A stretch of DNA of 11,265 nucleotides from SIG351 sp045627045 (GTDB lineage Bacteria > Bacillota > Clostridia > HGM11327). Positions 1 through 5,106 of the stretch are shown here, in pieces (within the stretch, counting starts at the first letter, position 1; each line of letters begins with the position of its first letter). The notes beneath the pieces are model-generated. The model did no database searches and was not told where the DNA came from. It saw only the letters and a list, made by a program, of their open reading frames with translations. Location of the stretch: positions 1 to 11,265 of the forward strand of contig JAZQMY010000036.1 in NCBI GenBank assembly GCA_045627045.1. Reading direction: 5' to 3'. Made by a program: the position numbers and the translations under genes.

Positions 1-18
1 ATCTCGTCTTCCGCTCCA
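1..18 (+). tRNA. tRNA-Gly (GCC), 3' end only, cut by window edge
   Basis: These 18 bases are identical to the last 18 bases of the complete tRNA-Gly at 107-181: the end of the T arm, the 3' acceptor strand CTTCCGC, discriminator T and an encoded CCA. The rest of the gene lies left of the window. It is the first visible piece of a tandem tRNA-Gly/tRNA-Lys duplication. Anticodon GCC is inferred from identity with the downstream copy. Confidence 0.85.
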
Positions 19-23
19 TATAC

Positions 24-99
24 GGGTTATTAGCTCAGTTGGTAGAGCACCTGACTCTTAATCAGGGTGTCCGGGGTTCGAGTCCCCGATGACCCACCA
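24..99 (+). tRNA. tRNA-Lys (CTT), copy 1
   Basis: A complete 76-nt cloverleaf. Acceptor strand GGGTTAT pairs with ATGACCC (one U-G pair). The D arm carries GCTC/GAGC with the AGTTGGTAGA loop, the anticodon stem is CCTGA/TCAGG around loop CTCTTAA (anticodon CTT), and the T arm is CGGGG-TTCGAGT-CCCCG. CCA is encoded (97-99). It reads Lys codon AAG. It is five bases downstream of the partial tRNA-Gly, so it is part of a polycistronic tRNA transcript started outside the window. It is identical to copy 2 at 187-262. Confidence 0.97.
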
Positions 100-106
100 A
101 AAATTT

Positions 107-181
107 GCGGGAGTGACTCAGTGGTAGAGTGCCACCTTGCCAAGGTGGAAATCGCGAGTTCGAATCTCGTCTTCCGCTCCA
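107..181 (+). tRNA. tRNA-Gly (GCC)
   Basis: A complete 75-nt tRNA. Acceptor GCGGGAG pairs with CTTCCGC (two G-U pairs), the anticodon stem is CCACC/GGTGG around loop TTGCCAA (anticodon GCC), the T loop is TTCGAAT and CCA is encoded at 179-181. It decodes GGC and GGU. It lies seven bases (AAAATTT) after tRNA-Lys copy 1 and five bases (TATAC) before copy 2. Confidence 0.97.
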
Positions 182-186
182 TATAC

Positions 187-262
187 GGGTTATTAGCTCA
201 GTTGGTAGAGCACCTGACTCTTAATCAGGGTGTCCGGGGTTCGAGTCCCCGATGACCCACCA
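187..262 (+). tRNA. tRNA-Lys (CTT), copy 2
   Basis: This is base-for-base identical to tRNA-Lys copy 1, with the same cloverleaf, anticodon CTT and encoded CCA at 260-262. It is the last tRNA of the cluster: the intrinsic terminator begins directly after its CCA. Confidence 0.97.
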
Positions 263-291
263 AAAACACTTGCAGAAGCAAGTGTTTTTTT
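262..291 (+). terminator. Intrinsic terminator of the tRNA cluster
   Basis: The perfect stem CACTTGC (267-273)/GCAAGTG (278-284) has loop AGAA and is followed by seven T (285-291). Five A bases before the stem can pair with the first T bases, so the hairpin could also work in the other direction. It begins right after the CCA of the last tRNA, which fits the end of the tRNA transcript. Confidence 0.92.
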
Positions 292-294
292 ATT

Positions 295-325
295 TTCCTG
301 CTGTTCGGAACAGACGGAGTTTTTT
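295..325 (+). terminator. Possible second, weaker terminator containing a 13-bp palindrome
   Basis: CTGTTC-G-GAACAG (301-313) is a perfect palindrome. As RNA it can form CTGT/ACAG with loop TCGGA, extended by TCC (296-298)/GGA (316-318) across a 2x2 internal loop, followed by six T (320-325). This could be a backup terminator for the tRNA operon. The same palindrome could instead be a protein-binding operator upstream of the next promoter. The structure is imperfect, so confidence is modest. Confidence 0.35.
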
Positions 326-371
326 CAAAAAGCGTATTGTTACCACCGAAAAATTTATTGCAGGAATTTTG

Positions 372-400
372 TTTACTTTTGGCTTTTGTTGTGATAAAAT
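372..400 (+). promoter_or_regulatory. Sigma-A type promoter with extended -10 for the propeller/oxidoreductase operon
   Basis: The -35 box TTTACT (372-377) and -10 box TAAAAT (395-400) are separated by 17 bases. TG at 392-393 gives an extended -10. Transcription would start near 406-408, leaving a leader of only about 23 bases before the start codon. It lies downstream of the tRNA terminators, so the accessory operon has its own transcription start. No clear operator is seen apart from the palindrome at 301-313. Confidence 0.7.
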
Positions 401-429
401 ATTGATATAAATGTTCGACGGAGGAAAAT

Positions 430-1782
430 ATGATCATAGATTCTGATGCAAGAATGCTCAAAATAAAACGTGCCAATACGGATTGGTGGATCAATGAAAG
501 GTCGATAGTGGCAGAGAATGGCAAAACTTATATTGCGTACTGTACTGATACAGGAGAATTGCACGTAAAACAAATTGATGCAAAATGTTCGTCGACGCAA
601 AGCCGTGATGTCAGAGTGTCAAGACTGAATCTGGATTATTCGGACGAACACAATGCTCCCGGAATGTGTATCACCGAAAAGGGAAAGATAATCGTATTCT
701 ATACGGGTCACAATGAAAACGGATTCATTTTTTACAGAATAACGGAAAAACCGTTTGACATTTTTTCATTTGGAGAAGAGAAAAGGATTAAGTATGAAGG
801 CAGAGTGAGCTACGTTCAGCTCTTCGAGAACACTTCGAAGCATCAACTATGGCTTTTTTCAAGACTGATGGGGAAGAACTGGACTTTTACCTATTCTTCT
901 GACGACGGAATGACGTGGAGTAAACCGAAAGTATTTATCCGGACAAATACCAACGGCAGTTCGGGATTGTATTACCTTGATATAAGAAAGCTTCTTATAC
1001 CGGAGGGCTCAGAAATACGCGAGGAATGGTTCTTTGCGGTCTATGGACATCCACGTTCAAATGACCATAAGATCAGAAGCGGAATATTTGACGAAGACGG
1101 AGAACTGCTTTCACAGGACGGAACAAGAATGGGATATTCTGTTTTTGACGAAAACGATGAGTCGATTTCTCTTGACCGACTTGAAACGGTGTATGATTCC
1201 CCTGAGAATACATCAGTTAGGCTTCTTGAGGTTTCGCCATTAAAGCCTTACAGGATCGGTATCGCTGCGTTCAGATTCCTGAATCCTGAATCTTGTGAAA
1301 ATCCTGATCCTGACAGTATCGTATATTACATAGTAAGGTGGAACAAAACCTGGGAGCTTTCTGAACCGATTGCGAAAGGCGGAGAATTTCTTGCACCCGG
1401 ACAGTCGGACGGTTCACAGACGTATGTCGGAGGAATGGCAGTTTATTATGGCGTAGGGGATGCGGGATTTCATCCGTTCCATGCAAAAAACAGTCATACA
1501 ACGTCAGACAGAGTGTTTATAGCACGCTTTGACGGCAAAAACAGAGTGCTTGAGAGCTATTCCTCGAAAGACGGAAGCCGTTCGTATCAGCTTGAGCAGA
1601 CGATAAGAAGCATACCTGCGGACGACACGCTTCCGGTATATGAGCAAACGAAGATATGGAGACCGGTAGTACCGGTATTTGCACAGGATAATCTGCCTGT
1701 TTACTGGCACGAAGGAACTTACGCCGCACATACAGGAGGATGGCATTCTGATGCTGTGATGTTCGTTATGTATGATGATTGA
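430..1782 (+). CDS. BNR/sialidase-like beta-propeller protein (BNR_4-like), cytoplasmic
   Basis: A 450-residue protein. The ATG is preceded by GGAGG (420-424) at a five-base spacing. There is no signal peptide or membrane segment, so it is probably cytoplasmic. An Asp box (S-x-D-x-G-x-T-W) is at residues 156-163, and a degenerate one is near 378-383. The segment at 72-95 has the pattern D-E-H-N-x-P, then G-K-I-I-V-F-Y-T-G-H-N, with H74 and H94. This resembles the BNR_4 type of propeller, a fold also used by some polysaccharide lyases that use His/Tyr chemistry. H207 (YGHP) is a further candidate. Many W, Y and F residues fit a sugar-binding propeller. The family call rests on motif memory, so an enzymatic role (lyase or hydrolase acting on an imported oligosaccharide) is inference; it could be a non-catalytic binding protein. 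It is the first gene of the operon, followed after nine bases by an oxidoreductase gene. Confidence 0.65.
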   Translation: MIIDSDARMLKIKRANTDWWINERSIVAENGKTYIAYCTDTGELHVKQIDAKCSSTQSRDVRVSRLNLDYSDEHNAPGMCITEKGKIIVFYTGHNENGFIFYRITEKPFDIFSFGEEKRIKYEGRVSYVQLFENTSKHQLWLFSRLMGKNWTFTYSSDDGMTWSKPKVFIRTNTNGSSGLYYLDIRKLLIPEGSEIREEWFFAVYGHPRSNDHKIRSGIFDEDGELLSQDGTRMGYSVFDENDESISLDRLETVYDSPENTSVRLLEVSPLKPYRIGIAAFRFLNPESCENPDPDSIVYYIVRWNKTWELSEPIAKGGEFLAPGQSDGSQTYVGGMAVYYGVGDAGFHPFHAKNSHTTSDRVFIARFDGKNRVLESYSSKDGSRSYQLEQTIRSIPADDTLPVYEQTKIWRPVVPVFAQDNLPVYWHEGTYAAHTGGWHSDAVMFVMYDD

Positions 1783-1791
1783 GGATGAAAA

Positions 1792-2739
1792 ATGAAAACG
1801 GTAATTATCGGATGGTCGGGTCATAGCCACGTTGCGTATTCAAGCATGAGAAAAAGGCACGATATAGATATTGCAGGCATAGCACCCGGTCCGGGCAGAG
1901 AAACCGTTCCGGAGCTTGCAAACGGAGAAATAAAGTCTTTTCCCGATTACAGGCAAATGCTTGACGAAACAAGACCCGAAGCGGCGATAGTATCGCCGAT
2001 ATTCGGCTATAATGCCGAAGTCAGCATTGACTGTATAAAACGTGGGCTAAATGTGCTTTGCGAAAAGCCAGTTGCGGTGACGGAGAAAGAGCTGGACAGA
2101 CTAGAAAGAACGGTAAAAGAGTCCTCCGTAAGGTTTTCGGCGATGCACTATCTGAGATTTTCTCCTGCGTTTTATGAGGGAGCAAGACTGACAAAAGCCG
2201 GAGTGATAGGAAAGCCGCTTCTCATCACGGCGCAGAAAAGCTACAGATGGGGAACAGACAGACCTGAATGGTATTCGGACAGAAAACTTTACGGCGGAAC
2301 TATCCCGTGGATAGGGATACACGCAATAGACTGGATATATGCTTTCACGGGAATGAAATTTGCATCTGTAAATGCGATCCATACAGGAAGACCCGAAAGA
2401 ACGGCACTCTGTCAGTATGAGCTTGAAAACGGCGCTATGGCTTCGGTAAATATTGATTACTACCGTCCGGAAGGATCAAAAAGTCACGGGGACGACAGAA
2501 TAAGAGTGGTCGGTGATAAAGGTATAGTAGAGATCTCGGGAGGAAATGTAACATTGATAACGGAAAAGGAAGAGACGATTTACAGACCGTCCTTTGCACC
2601 TGATCTTACGCTCGATTTCCTTGACGGAAAAGAAACGATACCGACGGATGAATTATTCTATCTGACAAGGATAGCGCTTGCATCGAGAGAGGCAGCGGAT
2701 TCGGGAAGAAAAATAATGACGGGAGAAATAAAGTTATGA
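1792..2739 (+). CDS. Gfo/Idh/MocA-family oxidoreductase (first of two)
   Basis: A 315-residue predicted NAD(P)-dependent dehydrogenase of the glucose-fructose oxidoreductase/inositol dehydrogenase/MocA family. The N-terminal Rossmann part (about 1-120) contains the family signature E91-K92-P93, whose lysine is the usual catalytic residue. The second motif G-I-H-A-I-D (175-180; H177 and D180) matches the substrate-side His/Asp in the C-terminal alpha/beta domain. The nucleotide loop is atypical: G7-W-S-G-H-S-H instead of G-x-G-x-x-G/A. At 315 residues it is shorter than the usual 330-380. A GAGGA sequence (1781-1785), overlapping the previous stop codon, is the ribosome binding site. Its stop overlaps the next start (ATGA), so the two oxidoreductases are probably translationally coupled. 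Members oxidise or epimerise sugars, inositols and related polyols; the substrate here is unknown. Confidence 0.85.
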   Translation: MKTVIIGWSGHSHVAYSSMRKRHDIDIAGIAPGPGRETVPELANGEIKSFPDYRQMLDETRPEAAIVSPIFGYNAEVSIDCIKRGLNVLCEKPVAVTEKELDRLERTVKESSVRFSAMHYLRFSPAFYEGARLTKAGVIGKPLLITAQKSYRWGTDRPEWYSDRKLYGGTIPWIGIHAIDWIYAFTGMKFASVNAIHTGRPERTALCQYELENGAMASVNIDYYRPEGSKSHGDDRIRVVGDKGIVEISGGNVTLITEKEETIYRPSFAPDLTLDFLDGKETIPTDELFYLTRIALASREAADSGRKIMTGEIKL

Positions 2740-3857
2740 AGATATTGCTTGTGGGAACGGGTGGCTATGCAGACATTTACGTTCAGACACTTCTGAAGGA
2801 TGATGGGATAGAATGGGTCGGAGCAGTTGATCCGTATATCGATAATGCTCCGTCAAAAGAAAAAATAGAGGCAAAGAATATTCCCGTGTTTGATGACATC
2901 GAGGATTTTTACGGGAATAATTCTGCGGATCTGGTGATCATTGCCACGCCAACTTATCTTCATTGCGAGCAGAGTATTGAGGCGCTCAGACACGGTTCAA
3001 ATGTTCTTGTGGAAAAGCCGGTCGCACCAACGGTGGAAGAAGCCGAACAAATGGCAGAAGCAGAAAGAAAATACGGCCGTTTCATCGCGGTAGGATATCA
3101 GTGGTCTTTCTCGGATACGATGCTTGAACTGAAAAAGGACATACTTAACGGCAGATTCGGTAGCCCCATCTCGCTGAAAACAATAGTCAGCTGGCCAAGA
3201 AACAAGGCTTACTACGGAAGAGGCACAGGCTGGGGCGGAAAAATCAAAAAAGATGGCAGGCTCGTGCTTGACTCAATAGCATCGAATGCCTGTGCACACT
3301 ATCTCCACAATCTGCTTTTCGTAACCGGTCCTTCACTTACGGAAAGTGCAACCTCATCGGATATAAGGGCAGAGCTTTACAGAGCAAATGACATTGAGAA
3401 TTTCGATACCTGTACGATAAAATTCAACATCCGTGACGGAGCAGAGTGTTTTTATGCGGCGACACATGCGTCGGGAAAAGTGCGCAATCCTGAATTCGTG
3501 TATGAATTTCAGAACGGAACCGTTTATTATGCTCAGGACAAATCAAATGAAGTAACGGCGGTATTCAAGGACGGAAGTACCAAAAACTACGGAGATCCTT
3601 TCAGAAATCAGGTAAAGAAGCTTTATGACTGTATTGAAGCGGTAAAAACCGGTTCGACTCCGATATGTACCTGCAAAACGGCAGAAGAACATACGAAGAT
3701 GATAAACTGCCTGTATGAAAATTGCCGGATATACGATTTCCCGAAGGAAAAAGTGTATACGGAAAATAATACGGTCATAGTAAAGGACCTTTTTAATGAT
3801 ATTTGCAGGGCTTATGATGAGATGGCTTTGTTATCGGAGATAAATGATGGGAACTGA
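2736..3857 (+). CDS. Gfo/Idh/MocA-family oxidoreductase (second of two)
   Basis: A 373-residue predicted NAD(P)-dependent sugar or cyclitol dehydrogenase. The Rossmann loop G7-T-G-G-Y-A is close to the family norm, followed by an acidic end of strand beta-2 (V-D-P, 31-33), and the catalytic-lysine motif E93-K94-P95 is intact. The C-terminal domain has D179 followed by S-N-A-C-A-H-Y-L-H (183-191), matching the position of the family's D-x-G-x-H-x-x-D motif but with a different pattern. It differs clearly from the preceding gene, so this is not a recent tandem duplication; two distinct steps or two subunits are both possible. GGGAG (2721-2725) lies ten bases before the start, inside the end of the preceding gene. 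It overlaps the following gene by 14 bases. Confidence 0.85.
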   Translation: MKILLVGTGGYADIYVQTLLKDDGIEWVGAVDPYIDNAPSKEKIEAKNIPVFDDIEDFYGNNSADLVIIATPTYLHCEQSIEALRHGSNVLVEKPVAPTVEEAEQMAEAERKYGRFIAVGYQWSFSDTMLELKKDILNGRFGSPISLKTIVSWPRNKAYYGRGTGWGGKIKKDGRLVLDSIASNACAHYLHNLLFVTGPSLTESATSSDIRAELYRANDIENFDTCTIKFNIRDGAECFYAATHASGKVRNPEFVYEFQNGTVYYAQDKSNEVTAVFKDGSTKNYGDPFRNQVKKLYDCIEAVKTGSTPICTCKTAEEHTKMINCLYENCRIYDFPKEKVYTENNTVIVKDLFNDICRAYDEMALLSEINDGN

Positions 3858-4254
3858 AATTTACATAGTCATAGGAATAGTCGTGGTAATAATTGTTTCT
3901 GCATTTGCAGTGCCGGCAATAGGCTTTTCAAAGACGAAAAAGCAGAAAAATAATGGCAGAAGCGAGCTTACCGACTTCATATTCGGGACGGCACTCGATG
4001 AGGCGGAGGCTGAGGAACTTCTTTCTAAACCTGCAAGAACTGACATTATCGACTACGAGTACAATAAGGAAAGAAAGATAATTACATTTTATCAGCATCT
4101 TGAAAGGATACCGTATTCAATAAAATACAGTACGGAAAACGGTGTAACCGTCATTACGTTCGAGGAAATGGCGAATAAGGCAAAGCATAATTCGGTTTAT
4201 CTTTATATCGACGAGCTGATGGAGAAGAAAATAAGTGCAAAAAGAATGAAGTAG
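3844..4254 (+). CDS. Small single-pass membrane protein of unknown function
   Basis: A 136-residue protein (135 if the second ATG is used). Residues about 6-28 are a hydrophobic helix rich in I and V. It is followed by the basic stretch K30-T-K-K-Q-K, which predicts that the roughly 100-residue remainder lies in the cytoplasm. That part is charged and mixed alpha/beta in appearance, with an acidic run D-E-A-E-A-E-E near 52-58. I recognise no family. Two ATGs stand in tandem (3844 and 3847). GGAG at 3836-3839 is four bases from the first and seven from the second, so 3847 may be the true start. It overlaps the upstream oxidoreductase gene by 11-14 bases, so it appears to be the last gene of that operon. 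Confidence 0.75.
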   Translation: MMGTEIYIVIGIVVVIIVSAFAVPAIGFSKTKKQKNNGRSELTDFIFGTALDEAEAEELLSKPARTDIIDYEYNKERKIITFYQHLERIPYSIKYSTENGVTVITFEEMANKAKHNSVYLYIDELMEKKISAKRMK

Positions 4255-4351
4255 GTTTTGAAACGGTAATAAAGCGTTCTTTTCGCATTTAAAATAATCA
4301 AAGGGATACTGTTTCAAACGTCAAATATTGTATCACAAAGAGAAATAATCC
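4255..4351 (+). other. Intergenic stretch with a long-range inverted repeat, no clear terminator
   Basis: TTTGAAAC (4257-4264) has an exact inverted copy GTTTCAAA (4311-4318) separated by 46 bases. A weak inner hairpin AAAGCG (4271-4276)/CGCATTT (4284-4290) has one mismatch. Neither is followed by a T run, so no convincing intrinsic terminator ends the upstream operon. Transcription from the propeller operon could run into the pyr leader, where the attenuator could stop it. Confidence 0.4.
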
Positions 4352-4380
4352 TTGACTTTTTATTAAAAAAGTGATATAAT
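4352..4380 (+). promoter_or_regulatory. Strong sigma-A promoter of the pyr operon
   Basis: The -35 box TTGACT (4352-4357) and a perfect -10 box TATAAT (4375-4380) are separated by exactly 17 bases. TG at 4372-4373 makes it an extended -10. Transcription would begin at about 4387, just upstream of the PyrR binding loop, giving a leader of about 130 bases before pyrR. A near-consensus promoter fits an operon controlled mainly after initiation. Confidence 0.92.
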
Positions 4381-4394
4381 AATTCATGTAAGAA

Positions 4395-4426
4395 ACTTTA
4401 AGTCGATACAGAGATATTGACAAGGT
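4395..4426 (+). promoter_or_regulatory. PyrR binding loop (anti-antiterminator) in the pyr leader
   Basis: The terminal hexaloop CAGAGA (4409-4414) sits on the upper stem TCGATA (4403-4408)/TATTGA (4415-4420). An asymmetric internal bulge (AAG on the 5' side, C on the 3' side) follows, then the lower stem ACTTT (4395-4399)/AAGGT (4422-4426). This is the architecture known for the PyrR-binding RNA. When UMP or UTP is high, PyrR should stabilise this hairpin. That removes GACAAGG (4419-4425), which otherwise pairs perfectly with CCTTGTC (4468-4474) to form the antiterminator. The 14-base core CGATACAGAGATAT recurs exactly before pyrC. Confidence 0.88.
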
Positions 4427-4464
4427 CCAAACATGAAAAGAATATAATAATCTCGTTGTTTACA

Positions 4465-4498
4465 ATGCCTTGTCTGTACTCCGGATAAGGCATTTTTT
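4465..4498 (+). terminator. Attenuator terminator of the pyr leader
   Basis: The stem ATGCCTTGTC (4465-4474)/GATAAGGCAT (4484-4493) has 10 base pairs including one G-U, loop TGTACTCCG (4475-4483) and a T run at 4493-4498. Its 5' arm contains CCTTGTC, which can pair instead with GACAAGG at 4419-4425. The two folds therefore exclude each other, as expected for PyrR-controlled attenuation. It stands about 20 bases before the pyrR start codon. Confidence 0.9.
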
Positions 4499-4518
4499 GT
4501 ACGAAAGGACTCAGAATC

Positions 4519-5058
4519 ATGAAGGCTAAAGCAAAAATAATGGATGAGCAGGCTGTCTGCCGTGCTATGGCAAGAATAACCCATGAGATAATAGAGCGAA
4601 ATCAGGGCGTTGAAGACATTTGCCTCCTCGGTGTTAAACGCAAAGGCGTTCCGCTTGCAATGGTTCTTCACGATAATATCCTCAGATTTGAAAATGTTAA
4701 TGTTCCGCTCGGCTATCTTGATATCACCGCGCACAGAGACGATCTCTCCGAATCTGAAAAGATGGAAAAAGCAAAGGATTGCTTCATCCCGTGCGATGTT
4801 AAGGACAAGACCGTAATAATAGTTGATGACGTTCTCTTTACCGGAAGAACGGCAAGAGCTGCTCTTGAGGCTGTTTTCCACGTAGCAAGACCGAAGGTCG
4901 TTCAGCTTGCCGTGCTGATAGACAGAGGACACAGAGAGCTGCCGATCAGACCTGATTATATAGGAAAAAACGTTCCGACATCCAAGCATGAGAAAATTGT
5001 GCTTGTTACTGATTCTTCTGAGGGAGACACGGGCGTTTTCATTTGTGACGAAGAATAA
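4519..5058 (+). CDS. pyrR: PyrR, pyrimidine operon RNA-binding regulator / uracil phosphoribosyltransferase
   Basis: A 179-residue cytoplasmic protein of the usual PyrR length. The PRPP-binding loop V-I-I-V-D-D-V-L-F-T-G-R-T is at 99-111. The PyrR signature D-R-G-H-R-E-L-P-I-R-P-D-Y-I-G-K-N-V-P-T-S runs from about 135 to 155. In this family the protein binds a specific RNA hairpin when UMP or UTP is bound, and also has weak uracil phosphoribosyltransferase activity. Start: ATG with AAAGGA (4504-4509) nine bases upstream, just after the leader terminator. It is the first gene of the pyr operon, so it is subject to its own attenuation, and it has a binding loop both before and after it. The 48-base gap to pyrC holds the second loop. 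Confidence 0.97.
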   Translation: MKAKAKIMDEQAVCRAMARITHEIIERNQGVEDICLLGVKRKGVPLAMVLHDNILRFENVNVPLGYLDITAHRDDLSESEKMEKAKDCFIPCDVKDKTVIIVDDVLFTGRTARAALEAVFHVARPKVVQLAVLIDRGHRELPIRPDYIGKNVPTSKHEKIVLVTDSSEGDTGVFICDEE

Positions 5059-5065
5059 TAAATAA

Positions 5066-5097
5066 TCTTTTAACCGATACAGAGATATCGAAAGGAG
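5066..5097 (+). promoter_or_regulatory. Second PyrR binding loop, covering the pyrC ribosome binding site
   Basis: The hexaloop CAGAGA (5080-5085) sits on the upper stem CGATA (5075-5079)/TATCG (5086-5090). A 5' bulge AAC (5072-5074) follows, then the lower stem TCTTTT (5066-5071)/AAAGGA (5091-5096). The lower stem takes up most of the Shine-Dalgarno sequence AAAGGAG (5091-5097) of pyrC. No terminator or alternative antiterminator fold is visible between here and the start codon, so the predicted effect of PyrR is to block translation initiation of pyrC rather than transcription. RBS-occluding PyrR control is known from mycobacteria; its use here is inferred from the fold. Confidence 0.8.
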
Positions 5098-5106
5098 AAA
5101 TTATAA

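Larger units (their letters stand above)
1..266 (+). repeat. Tandem duplication of the tRNA-Gly/tRNA-Lys cassette, 163-bp period
   Basis: Bases 1-103 recur without a visible mismatch at 164-266. The identity includes the non-genic spacer TATAC and the four A bases after the Lys CCA. The repeat unit is one tRNA-Gly plus one tRNA-Lys with spacers (163 bp). Identity of the spacers points to a recent tandem duplication or to ongoing conversion. More copies may exist left of the window, since the array begins mid-gene. Confidence 0.9.

Noticed and set aside
1..291. CRISPR-like spaced repeats at the left end
   Set aside because: The repeats are whole tRNA genes with conserved cloverleaf structure, not short repeats with unique spacers.
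67..524. Open frames running through the tRNA genes and terminator on both strands
   Set aside because: They translate tRNA sequence; apparent peptides of this kind are well-known annotation artefacts.
430..1782. Calling the propeller protein a GH33 sialidase
   Set aside because: Only one good Asp box is visible, and I see neither the R-I-P motif near the N-terminus nor a clear arginine triad or signal peptide.
1..4254. A tRNA-integrated mobile island covering the accessory genes
   Set aside because: No integrase, transposase or phage gene and no second copy of the tRNA 3' end were seen around 4255-4350. A tRNA-proximal location alone is not enough evidence.
4384..4989. A 201-codon open frame on the minus strand opposite the pyr leader and pyrR
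   Set aside because: It lies antisense to a secure gene and its leader, shows no recognisable motif and is explained by codon bias of pyrR on the other strand.
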